Shown: positions 56,826 to 64,000 of the stretch, in pieces
Layout of the letters: each line of letters starts with the position of its first letter
Position numbering within the stretch: the stretch's first letter is position 1
Source: Roseibium sp. HPY-6
GTDB taxonomy: Bacteria; Pseudomonadota; Alphaproteobacteria; Rhizobiales; Stappiaceae
DNA: 64,000 nt
Assembly (NCBI RefSeq): GCF_040530035.1
Contig: NZ_JBEWCD010000002.1
Coordinates: 1,488,001 to 1,552,000, forward strand
Reading direction: 5' to 3'
The notes under the pieces: generated by a model
What the model was told of the DNA's origin: nothing
Seen by the model: the letters and a program-made list of their open reading frames with translations, nothing else
Database searches by the model: none
Made by a program: the position numbers and the translations under genes

Positions 56826-57959
56826 TTACGTAATTTTCTGTAGATCTATAGTAAACATACAACCAAATCCGTCTCCATCTGGTTGTATGAGGCCGTCACT
56901 GATCATAATATTTCCATCAAACTTATTAATAATTTGCAAAACGACGGAAAGCCCAAGACCTGATCCGTTTTTTTCTTTTTTGCTAGAGTAAAAAGGTGTG
57001 AATACTTTGTTGCGCTGCGATTTTGGTATACCTGGGCCGTTGTCGGCAATCGAAATTTTCAGTCTTGAACTCTCGGGTTCAGCGAGTTCTATACGTATTA
57101 TCCCGGTATTCTTGGTTGCCTGGGCGGCGTTGGTGACGATGTTAATGATTACTTGCGCGAACAAGGTTTCATTAATTGGAACTCGCAGGTCTTTAGAGAC
57201 CGTCGCGAAGTCGGTTTCGATGGTGATGGTCGGCGGCAGCATCAAACGCACAAGTTCGACGGCACGGACAAGACCGTCGGGCAGCTGGGTGACGTCCGAA
57301 CTATCCTGAAAATTTCCGCGCGACAGCCCCAACAGATTGTTTGACAGGTCCGCGGCTTGCCGCGCGCTATAGAGCGACATTTCCAGGTCTTTACGGATCA
57401 CCGGGTCGGCAATGTCGGGCAGATGCAGGGAAATGAGGCTCGTGATCGGGTGCAACAGATTGTTGAGCTGATGGGCGAGTGCGCCGGATGCCGTTCCCAG
57501 AGCTTCCAGCCTGTTTTGAGCCATATCGCTTTCGGCGCGCAGCCGCTCCTGCGTAATGTCCTTTTGGATTCCCAGGAACGCGGCAAGGTCTCCTGATCTG
57601 TCGAAAATCGGCGCCATCCGAAGCGCGTTGATAAAGGGTTCTCCGGATTTCTTGTAGTTCAGGAGAACAACATCGACAGGCGCGCGATCGGCGATGGCCT
57701 TGCGGATTATTGAAACGTCGTCCGGGTTTGTATCTTCGCCCTGCAGAAAACGGCAGTTCCTTCCGAGAGCTTCATCGGAAGCATATCCGGTTGTTCTGTG
57801 AAAGGACGGGTTTACATAGGTCAGCGGCAGATCCGGCTGCCGTGCATCCGAGATGCTGATCGTGTCGGGTGATCCTTCAAGCAGTGACTTCAGCAAATCG
57901 GGGGCGTTGCCGAGTATGGTCTCCAAAGCCTCATATCCATGATCTGACTGCTTCTGCAT
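56826..57959 (-). CDS. LOV-domain blue-light histidine kinase
   Basis: A 377-residue soluble kinase from Met at 57959 (GGAGGGGCGAGGCGG-type purines precede it). The LOV domain (about 25-137) carries the flavin motif GRNCRFLQG with the photoactive Cys69, plus NYKKSGEPFINALRMAPI and FLGIQKDIT. The kinase core has LAHQLNNLLHP (His163) and an HATPase (INIVTNAAQA, DNGPGIP, GSGLGLSVVLQII). Light should change autophosphorylation. It lies between an SHMT-like enzyme gene and its receiver and chemoreceptor, all on one strand. Confidence 0.93.
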   Translation of the reverse strand: MQKQSDHGYEALETILGNAPDLLKSLLEGSPDTISISDARQPDLPLTYVNPSFHRTTGYASDEALGRNCRFLQGEDTNPDDVSIIRKAIADRAPVDVVLLNYKKSGEPFINALRMAPIFDRSGDLAAFLGIQKDITQERLRAESDMAQNRLEALGTASGALAHQLNNLLHPITSLISLHLPDIADPVIRKDLEMSLYSARQAADLSNNLLGLSRGNFQDSSDVTQLPDGLVRAVELVRLMLPPTITIETDFATVSKDLRVPINETLFAQVIINIVTNAAQATKNTGIIRIELAEPESSRLKISIADNGPGIPKSQRNKVFTPFYSSKKEKNGSGLGLSVVLQIINKFDGNIMISDGLIQPDGDGFGCMFTIDLQKIT

Positions 57960-58036
57960 ATCCGCCTCGCCCCTCCATGCGTTGGTGACATCGCCATGAA
58001 AGGGTAGGCACAGAAATGCAAAAACGGAAGACCGGA

Positions 58037-59362
58037 TCAGCCGTGGCGCACGAAGTGCAGATCCTTGAATGAACGCCGCCATTCGCTTACGCGGCCCGCC
58101 ATGGCGTGCGGGTCATTGGAACGCAATGCTTCGGCGATCAGGCGGGCGAGTTCCGGCATGTCTGCCTCGCTCATGCCCCAGCGCACGAGCTCTGGCGTGC
58201 CGAAGCGCAGCCCGTTCATGTCGCCATTGACCTCGGTTATCGGGAGACCGATGCCACAGGCAAGAAAACCGGCCTTGCGAAGTTTCTTCGAAGCCGTTTG
58301 CCCGCCGCCGAATGGTGCCGCCTCCAGAGCAAACTGATGAGATGCCGTAAAGCCCTTTTTCGTTGAAAGGACCGGCAGTCCTTCCTGCGCAAGGGCGGAC
58401 GCGAGCGCTTTTGAAGTAGAAACCATCTTTTGCGCGTACGCTGTGCCGAATTCCCGCCAGTCCAGCAGAGAGACGGCCAGTGCTGCCGATTTGGCAGCAT
58501 CGAAATTGGCCGTCAGGCCCGGAAAGGCGATGGCGTCGAGCTTTTGCGAGAGGTCTTGGTCGTTGGTTACGATCAGCCCACTGGCCGGTCCACCCAGGCT
58601 CTTATACGTGCTCATTGTCATCAGATGGGCGCCTTCGGCTAGCGGATCGGCGAAAACGCCGCCCGCGATCATCCCGCACTGATGCGCTGCGTCGAAAAGG
58701 ACAAACGCGCCGACCTCGTCCGCTATCGCCCTGATCTCTGAAACCGGATGCGGGAAGAGATTGAGGCTCATCCCGATCGTGATCAACTTCGGCTTCAGAC
58801 GGTGCGCCATCTCGCGCAGACCTTCCACATCAATGGTATAGCCATCGGCGTCCACCGGAGCCTCATGGATTTCAAGACCGTAGAGACCGGCGCAGCCCGG
58901 ATCGTGATGGGTGACATGACCGCCGACGGAAGCGGGCGGGGCTATGATGACGTCACCGGGCTTCGTTGTCGCAATGAACGCATAGAGATTTGCCATCGCC
59001 CCGGACGCGACCCGGATTTCGGCATGTTGCGCGTTGAAGATCTCGCAGGCGAGATCCGCCGCGATCACCTCGATCTCTTCGATGGCTTCAAGACCCATCT
59101 CGTATTTGTCACCCGGGTAGCCGAGCGAGGGCCGGGATCCCAGCCCGCTGGCGAGAAGCGCTTCAGCTCTCGGGTTCATGACGTTGGTCGCCGGATTGAG
59201 GTTGAAGCAGTCCCGCTCATGAATTTCCCGGTTCCTGTCGGCCAGGTCATCGATCGTTCGCACGATCTGATCGGACGACAGCGAACGGGTCGCCTTGACG
59301 ATACCGTCGATCCGCTCTGCAACACCGTGCGGCAACCATGGCCGGAGCTCATGTACTGACAT
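58037..59362 (-). CDS. Serine hydroxymethyltransferase-like PLP enzyme, atypical active site
   Basis: A 441-residue fold type I PLP enzyme with the SHMT architecture (NVMNPRAEALLASGLGSRPSLGYPGDKYEMG, ASGAMANLYAFI, FDAAHQCGMIAGG). The PLP lysine lies in MSTYKSLGGPASG near residue 254; canonical GlyA has TTTHKTLRGPRGG, so the His before the lysine is Tyr and the Arg of GPRGG is Ala. It may act on a different hydroxy-amino acid (alpha-methylserine, hydroxyaspartate or threonine types are possible). The ATG at 59362 has GGAGGG upstream. It diverges from a LysR gene and precedes the LOV-kinase gene by 77 bp. Confidence 0.85.
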   Translation of the reverse strand: MSVHELRPWLPHGVAERIDGIVKATRSLSSDQIVRTIDDLADRNREIHERDCFNLNPATNVMNPRAEALLASGLGSRPSLGYPGDKYEMGLEAIEEIEVIAADLACEIFNAQHAEIRVASGAMANLYAFIATTKPGDVIIAPPASVGGHVTHHDPGCAGLYGLEIHEAPVDADGYTIDVEGLREMAHRLKPKLITIGMSLNLFPHPVSEIRAIADEVGAFVLFDAAHQCGMIAGGVFADPLAEGAHLMTMSTYKSLGGPASGLIVTNDQDLSQKLDAIAFPGLTANFDAAKSAALAVSLLDWREFGTAYAQKMVSTSKALASALAQEGLPVLSTKKGFTASHQFALEAAPFGGGQTASKKLRKAGFLACGIGLPITEVNGDMNGLRFGTPELVRWGMSEADMPELARLIAEALRSNDPHAMAGRVSEWRRSFKDLHFVRHG

Positions 59363-59463
59363 ACGAAACCCTCCAAAGGACGTTGGGTTGAACGTGCCTG
59401 TCAGCTTGCGCTTTGGCAAATCAGAATTTAGAAAAAAAAGGGCTAGAAAAATTAGGTCTCAAG

Positions 59464-60345
59464 ATGTCTGTCTCACCACCAATGCCGCGTATTCCCTCGC
59501 TCAACGCGTTGCGCGCATTCGAAGCGTCGGCGAGACTGGGAGGTTTTGCGCTCGCCGCAGAGGAGCTTAACGTGACGTCAGGAGCTGTTGCGGCGCAGGT
59601 CAAAGCGCTTGAACAGGAGATCGGTGCTGCCCTCTTCGTCCGCAGCGCCCGGGGTGTGGAGCTCACTCAGATTGGACAAAGGTCGTTGCCCGCGTTTGTG
59701 AAGGTTTTTGATCTGCTGGGCGGGGCGGTGCGTGATCTCAGGCAGGACGCCGCTCCGCGGAAGGTCCACATAGCAGCCCTTCCGGCCCTTGCGCAGCTCT
59801 GGCTCGCGCCGCGGCTGCCAGGGCTGCGCGCCAGAATTCCCGATCTCGATGTCTCCGTCACTGCTCTGGAAACCCCACCGAACCTGAAGCGCGTTCCATT
59901 TGATCTTTGCCTGTTCTACAGCGACGTCATTCCGCAAGGTGGCGTGCAGCTCCAAAAGGATGAACTGCTGCCGGTTTGTTCGCCCGAATGTGCGCGTCAC
60001 CTCAAACAGCCCGCGGACCTCAACAAGGTTGCCTGTCTGACGGACACCGCCTGGGTAGACGACTGGGCCATTTGGGCAGCGCATGCATGTCCGGGGATCG
60101 GGCTCGTACCGCGCGGACCGGTGTTCTCGCTGTATTCACTGGCGGTCGAAGAGGCCATCAGCGGCGCTGGGGTCCTGATGGGCCACACATCCCTGGTCGA
60201 GCAGCATTTGAGATCCGGCGCACTTGTTGCCCCTTTTGCGACAAAGGTGCCGTTGCCTCGCGCAATTACAATGTGGCGACTACCGGAAGGGCGATGCAGC
60301 GAGGTCGTGGCGGAGCTGCAAAGACTGTCGGGCAACGTCGATTGA
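59464..60345 (+). CDS. LysR family transcriptional regulator (GcvA-like)
   Basis: A 293-residue regulator. The HTH is at about 8-65 (PSLNALRAFEASARLGGFALAAEELNVTSGAVAAQVKALEQEIG, as in GcvA), with a periplasmic-binding-protein-like effector domain from about 95. GcvA-type regulators read amino-acid pools and control glycine/serine genes, which suits the divergent SHMT-like gene 102 bp away. The start at 59464 has AAAAATTAGGTCTC upstream; an alternative ATG 18 bp later gives MPRIPSLNA. The target is inferred from divergence. Confidence 0.92.
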   Translation: MSVSPPMPRIPSLNALRAFEASARLGGFALAAEELNVTSGAVAAQVKALEQEIGAALFVRSARGVELTQIGQRSLPAFVKVFDLLGGAVRDLRQDAAPRKVHIAALPALAQLWLAPRLPGLRARIPDLDVSVTALETPPNLKRVPFDLCLFYSDVIPQGGVQLQKDELLPVCSPECARHLKQPADLNKVACLTDTAWVDDWAIWAAHACPGIGLVPRGPVFSLYSLAVEEAISGAGVLMGHTSLVEQHLRSGALVAPFATKVPLPRAITMWRLPEGRCSEVVAELQRLSGNVD

Positions 60346-60361
60346 ACGCCCTGATCCTGAC

Positions 60362-61258
60362 TTACGACCGGGCCCTGTTGCTGCGCCACAGGATAAACAG
60401 GCCGGACGCGACGATAACACCGCAGCCGATCAGCATCTGAATGTCGACCGTTTCGCCAAACCAGACAACGCCGAGCAGTATGCCGAAAAGCAGCCGTGAA
60501 TAGCGGAACGGCGTGACCGCAGCCACCTCTCCGGTGCGCATGGCTTTCATGAGTGAGGTATAGGCGACCACACCAAGGACGACTGCTGCCGCGAGCGCCT
60601 GCAGATGGGAGGGCGTGGGCACAATCACGACCGGCTGCTCCCAGAAACTGAAGAGCACACCTGCGATAATGATTGTTATGAACCCGTAAAACCCAAGGAC
60701 GTTCGTGCTCAGGGTCGCAGGCGCTGCCCGGCTGGCCAGGTCCCGGCCCGAAAACCCGAGCATGCCGATGACTGCAAGCAAGGACAGCAGCGAAAAACTG
60801 TCTCCAGTCGGGCGCAGCACGATCAAAACGCCGATCAATCCGACAAAAATCGCGCTCCAGCGGCGCCAGCCGACACTTTCTCCAAAGAAGAGGGCAGCGC
60901 CAAGCACAACGAAGATGGGTGTGGCCTGCAGGATAGCCGTGGTGGAAGAGAGTGGGGTCAACGCAAGCGCCAGGATATAGAAGAGACGCCCGAGAAGTTC
61001 GAAAACGAAGCGGACCCTCATGACCGGCGACAGGACGTCCGGGTGAAAGACGGTTTCACGCTTCAGTCTTGCCAGAACCCAAAACGTCAGTGCCCCGCCG
61101 AATCCGAACAGCATCAGGACCTCGCTCACTGGCAGATCCTTTGCGGCATGTTTGACGAACGCATCCTCCAGCGCAAAGGCCGCCATCGCTGCGACCATCC
61201 ATAAACTTCCGGAAAGATTCGGCGAAAGAAGTGCTGATTTAAAAGATCGAACTGTCAA
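60362..61258 (-). CDS. EamA/DMT family transporter
   Basis: A 298-residue inner-membrane protein with ten predicted helices in two EamA halves (about 12-135 and 150-290); repeated motifs include [20 protein letters not shown] and [20 protein letters not shown]. Such RhaT/S-adenosylmethionine-type permeases export amino acids or metabolites. It is convergent with the LysR gene (16 bp between stops) and divergent from ccoN across 395 bp. Substrate unknown. Confidence 0.9.
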   Translation of the reverse strand: MTVRSFKSALLSPNLSGSLWMVAAMAAFALEDAFVKHAAKDLPVSEVLMLFGFGGALTFWVLARLKRETVFHPDVLSPVMRVRFVFELLGRLFYILALALTPLSSTTAILQATPIFVVLGAALFFGESVGWRRWSAIFVGLIGVLIVLRPTGDSFSLLSLLAVIGMLGFSGRDLASRAAPATLSTNVLGFYGFITIIIAGVLFSFWEQPVVIVPTPSHLQALAAAVVLGVVAYTSLMKAMRTGEVAAVTPFRYSRLLFGILLGVVWFGETVDIQMLIGCGVIVASGLFILWRSNRARS

Positions 61259-61460
61259 AGGCGGGCCCGAATGGAAGGGGGTCGGTCACAGTGCGGTGTG
61301 AGTACGTCCGGGATTTGGGAGAACCCTGTTACTGCGACGCTTACCACGAAATACAGCTCTTTCCTTCAGAAAACGATCGTGCCATCAGCCCTTTGTGGAT
61401 CGTTGAAAGCACTCGGTATTTATACTTCCTGGTGAAGTTGAAGACCGAACGAGAGCACCT

Positions 61461-61510
61461 CACGGCAGGCCGAATACGCAAAACTACGTTGCGACACTCT
61501 GCCTGCCGTG
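61461..61510. repeat. Compound inverted repeat upstream of the ccoN FixK box
   Basis: CACGGCAGGC (61461-61470) is repeated as its exact complement GCCTGCCGTG (61501-61510), with a 30-base centre holding CGCAA and TTGCG as an inner 5-bp stem. No T-run follows. It lies about 50 bp upstream of the FixK box. Confidence 0.6.
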
Positions 61511-61561
61511 TGCGACATTGTGCATGCAACTTTCGCATCTTCGAATGCAGTATGACCCCTC

Positions 61562-61575
61562 TTGATATGAATCAA
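61562..61575 (+). promoter_or_regulatory. FixK/Fnr box of ccoN
   Basis: TTGAT-ATGA-ATCAA is a perfect anaerobox. With a class II position, transcription would start near 61610, giving a leader of about 45 bases to the ATG at 61654. Confidence 0.88.
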
Positions 61576-61653
61576 CGCGGCTCACAGGGAGTCGTGTGCA
61601 TGGTCGTGCCATCGTTGGCACCTTGCATGGATTCTAATAACTGGGGCGCTGAA

Positions 61654-63309
61654 ATGGCACAAAAAAGGACCGGTCTGGTCTCGCTCGAGGAGGGTGGGTT
61701 CGCCATCTTTCTCGTGTTGCTTGCATTCGTCTGCATCATCATTGCAGGCAAGACCTTTGATCAGGTCATGGCTTTTCACGCTGGTCTTGGCGCGCTTTTC
61801 GCCGCCGTCAGCGTTTTCATGATCTTCAAGAACTACTTTGATGACGGCGGGGAACCGATCCCGGCGGAAATCAATGGAAAACCGAACTACAATATCGGGC
61901 CGATCAAATTCGGTGCGATTGCCGCTATGTTCTGGGGCGTCGCCGGATTTCTGGTCGGGCTGATCATCGCCCTGCAGCTTGCCTGGCCGGCCTTGAACTT
62001 CGATCTTCCCTGGACGAATTTCGGCCGTCTGCGTCCGCTGCACACCTCGGCGGTGATTTTTGCGTTTGGCGGGAACGTTCTATTGGCAACGTCGATGTAT
62101 GTTGTCCAGAGAACCTGCCGTGTTCGCATGCCCGGAAAGATCCTGCCCTGGTTCGTGATCCTCGGTTACAACGCTTTCATCGTCATCGCCGGAACGGGCT
62201 ACCTGCTGGGCGCGACCCAGTCGAAGGAATACGCCGAACCGGAATGGTATGCCGATTTGTGGCTGACCGTTGTCTGGGTCCTCTACCTGCTTCTCTTCCT
62301 TGGTACGCTCTGGAAGCGCAAGGAGCCGCATATCTACGTGGCAAACTGGTTCTACCTTGCCTTCATCGTCACGATCGCTTTGCTGCACGTGACCAACAAC
62401 CTGACGATCCCGGTTTCGATCTATTCGACCAAGTCCTACATCGTCTGGGCAGGCGTACAGGATGCGATGGTTCAGTGGTGGTACGGCCACAACGCTGTGG
62501 GCTTCTTCCTGACCGCCGGCTTCCTGGCCATCATGTACTACTTCATCCCGAAGCGTGCTGAACGGCCGGTCTATTCCTACCGGCTTTCGATTGTGCACTT
62601 CTGGGCGCTGATCTTCATCTACATCTGGGCCGGTCCGCACCATCTGCACTACACGGCGTTGCCGCAATGGGCTTCGACGCTCGGTGCGACCTTCTCGATC
62701 ATTTTGTGGATGCCCTCCTGGGGCGGCATGATCAATGGTCTGATGACGCTCTCCGGCGCGTGGGACAAGCTGAGAACCGACCCGGTTCTGCGCATGATGG
62801 TTGTGTCCGTCGCCTTCTACGGAATGTCGACCTTCGAAGGCCCGCTGATGAGCCTGCGCTCGGTCAACTCCCTGTCGCACTATACGGACTGGACCATCGG
62901 TCACGTTCACTCCGGTGCACTCGGCTGGGTCGGATACATCTCCTTCGGTGCGCTCTACTGCCTGGTTCCCTGGCTTTGGAACAAGAAGAGCCTCTATTCG
63001 CTGAAGCTGGTGAACTGGCACTTCTGGCTGTCGACGCTCGGTATCGTTCTCTACATCACCGCGATGTGGGTGTCCGGGATCATGCAGGGTCTGATGTGGC
63101 GCGCCTACGACAGCCTCGGCTTCCTGGAATACTCCTTCGTTGAAACCGTGGAAGCGATGCATCCCTTCTACATCATCCGTGCTCTCGGCGGTGCACTCTT
63201 CGTGCTCGGCTCCCTGATCATGGCCTACAATCTCTGGATGACCGTCCGTCATGGCGAGGCTGAAGAAGCCGACACCACGCCGGCAGGCTCCCTGGCTCCG
63301 GCCGAATAA
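61654..63309 (+). CDS. ccoN: cbb3-type cytochrome c oxidase subunit I
   Basis: A 551-residue haem-copper oxidase catalytic subunit that reduces oxygen with high affinity and pumps protons. About twelve to thirteen transmembrane helices; ligand segments include [33 protein letters not shown] (CuB and haem), [17 protein letters not shown] (histidines) and [19 protein letters not shown]. The ATG at 61654 ([15 protein letters not shown]) is chosen because the long upstream frame crosses the FixK box. ccoO follows after 14 bp. Low-oxygen expression through FixK is expected. Confidence 0.97.
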   Translation: MAQKRTGLVSLEEGGFAIFLVLLAFVCIIIAGKTFDQVMAFHAGLGALFAAVSVFMIFKNYFDDGGEPIPAEINGKPNYNIGPIKFGAIAAMFWGVAGFLVGLIIALQLAWPALNFDLPWTNFGRLRPLHTSAVIFAFGGNVLLATSMYVVQRTCRVRMPGKILPWFVILGYNAFIVIAGTGYLLGATQSKEYAEPEWYADLWLTVVWVLYLLLFLGTLWKRKEPHIYVANWFYLAFIVTIALLHVTNNLTIPVSIYSTKSYIVWAGVQDAMVQWWYGHNAVGFFLTAGFLAIMYYFIPKRAERPVYSYRLSIVHFWALIFIYIWAGPHHLHYTALPQWASTLGATFSIILWMPSWGGMINGLMTLSGAWDKLRTDPVLRMMVVSVAFYGMSTFEGPLMSLRSVNSLSHYTDWTIGHVHSGALGWVGYISFGALYCLVPWLWNKKSLYSLKLVNWHFWLSTLGIVLYITAMWVSGIMQGLMWRAYDSLGFLEYSFVETVEAMHPFYIIRALGGALFVLGSLIMAYNLWMTVRHGEAEEADTTPAGSLAPAE

Positions 63310-63323
63310 GGGAGGGACACGAA

Positions 63324-64000
63324 ATGTCTGCATGGAAAAAACACGAAATCTTTGAGAAGAACTCCTTTGTCCTTCTGGTCGGCATTCTGGTCGCGGTCTC
63401 CGTCGGCGGTCTGGTAGAAATCGCTCCGCTTTTCTATCTGAAGAGCACGATCGAAAAGACCGAGGGGATGCGTCCCTATACGCCGCTGGAGCTGGCCGGG
63501 CGCGACATCTACATCCGTGAAGGCTGTTATCTGTGCCACTCGCAGATGGTCAGGCCGATGCGCGATGAGCTGGAACGCTATGGGCACTATTCACTGGCGG
63601 CGGAAAGCATGTACGACCATCCGTTCCAGTGGGGATCCAAACGGACGGGTCCGGATCTGGCACGGGTCGGCGGGAAATACTCCGACGACTGGCATGTGGA
63701 GCACTTGATCGACCCTCGGTCGCTGGTGCCGGCCTCCATCATGCCGGGTTATCCGTTCCTGGCTGAAAACAGGTTGGAAACCCGCGATATCAAGGCGTCG
63801 CTGTCGGTCAACTCTTTCATCGGCGTTCCCTACACGGACGCACAGATCGAAAACGCCGCGTCGGATGTCCTTGGCCAGGCTATGCCGGATTCGGATGCGG
63901 CCTATGATTTCGAAGAACGCTGGCCGACCGCAACGGTCCGTGATTTCGACGGCAATCCGCGGGAAGTCACCGAGATGGATGCGCTGGTCGCGTATCTCCA
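63324..64000 (+). CDS. ccoO: cbb3-type cytochrome c oxidase subunit II (partial)
   Basis: Membrane-anchored monohaem cytochrome c subunit that passes electrons to CcoN. After an N-terminal helix (about 16-37) comes [18 protein letters not shown] with the CxxCH haem motif (about 72-76), typical CcoO spacing; a methionine-containing SIMPGYPFL segment gives the axial ligand. A strong GGGAGGG ribosome-binding site lies between it and ccoN. About 225 codons are inside the window and no stop is reached, so a short C-terminal piece is missing at the edge. Confidence 0.97.
   Translation, partial: MSAWKKHEIFEKNSFVLLVGILVAVSVGGLVEIAPLFYLKSTIEKTEGMRPYTPLELAGRDIYIREGCYLCHSQMVRPMRDELERYGHYSLAAESMYDHPFQWGSKRTGPDLARVGGKYSDDWHVEHLIDPRSLVPASIMPGYPFLAENRLETRDIKASLSVNSFIGVPYTDAQIENAASDVLGQAMPDSDAAYDFEERWPTATVRDFDGNPREVTEMDALVAYL

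Larger units (their letters stand above)
61259..61653. other. Promoter/leader interval of ccoNO
   Basis: This 395-bp interval contains a compound inverted repeat (61461-61510) and the FixK box (61562-61575). The frame open across it in line with ccoN runs back to 61291 but carries no CcoN-like sequence upstream of residue 122 and spans the FixK box, so I treat it as non-coding. Confidence 0.7.

Noticed and set aside
61291..61653. N-terminal extension of ccoN
   Set aside because: Crosses the FixK box and lacks CcoN-like sequence; the first family-typical residues start at 61654.
62080..63333. A 417-codon open frame antisense to ccoN
   Set aside because: It is a shadow of the strongly conserved ccoN frame; the protein is Asp/His/Arg-rich without any family resemblance, as expected from antisense of a membrane-protein gene.

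Overview
The window reads as a chromosomal segment of a free-living alphaproteobacterium, most likely Hyphomicrobiales (the Stappiaceae, e.g. Roseibium/Labrenzia, would fit; this is inference from gene content and no search was run). Supporting signs are a PodJ-like polar organiser, FixL/FixJ/FixK oxygen control of a cbb3 oxidase, the four-protein ligase-associated DNA-damage set, an alphaproteobacterial LexA box (GTTC-N7-GTTC) and a TauE/TIGR02186 pair. Base composition is moderately GC-rich throughout. I found no insertion sequence, phage gene, CRISPR array, tRNA or rRNA.

Layout. 0-4.2 kb: DUF952 gene and pyrD, a convergent MATE exporter, a histone-deacetylase-fold hydrolase and a small membrane protein. 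4.2-4.8 kb: gene-free stretch with several hairpins and a terminator, a candidate non-coding RNA. 4.8-13.2 kb: AraC regulator, then a beta-oxidation operon (acyl-CoA dehydrogenase, GST, thiolase, cupin, FadJ) and its likely MerR regulator; the operon and the regulator carry the same palindromic operator. 13.6-17.7 kb: podJ. 17.9-21.4 kb: TauE/SafE exporter with TIGR02186 protein, AI-2E-family permease, a small membrane protein. 21.5-25.9 kb and 33.1-34.7 kb: PdeM, DEXH helicase, MBL exonuclease and ATP-dependent ligase, with a LexA box between helicase and exonuclease and about 7 kb of unrelated genes (NTF2-like, TetR, MipA/OmpV, DEAD-box RNA helicase, NIT-domain chemoreceptor with PilZ) separating the ligase from the rest.

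34.8-45.2 kb: a secreted small protein, a double-hotdog thioesterase, then a signalling block: NarL-type response regulator, GGDEF/EAL protein and a convergent hybrid kinase whose input half is a sodium:solute symporter; then a class I aminotransferase. 45.2-52.0 kb: FixL with its haem-binding PAS residues, FixJ, a stand-alone receiver, an EEP phosphohydrolase, FixK, an unknown protein and oxygen-independent coproporphyrinogen oxidase HemN. 52.0-52.8 kb: a frameshifted GST. 52.8-53.9 kb: AbrB-family membrane protein. 54.1-59.4 kb: a likely operon of SHMT-like PLP enzyme, LOV blue-light kinase, CheY-like receiver and chemoreceptor, with a divergent LysR gene. 60.4-64 kb: EamA transporter, then ccoN and the start of ccoO.

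How it works together. The right third is an oxygen-response circuit: FixL/FixJ probably drive fixK, and FixK-type boxes (TTGAT-N4-ATCAA) lie before ccoN and, with one mismatch, before hemN, giving haem supply and a high-affinity terminal oxidase under low oxygen. Three further sensory loci (NIT-PilZ chemoreceptor, SSS-kinase with c-di-GMP enzyme, LOV kinase with receiver and chemoreceptor) suggest behaviour tuned to nitrate-like compounds, c-di-GMP and blue light.
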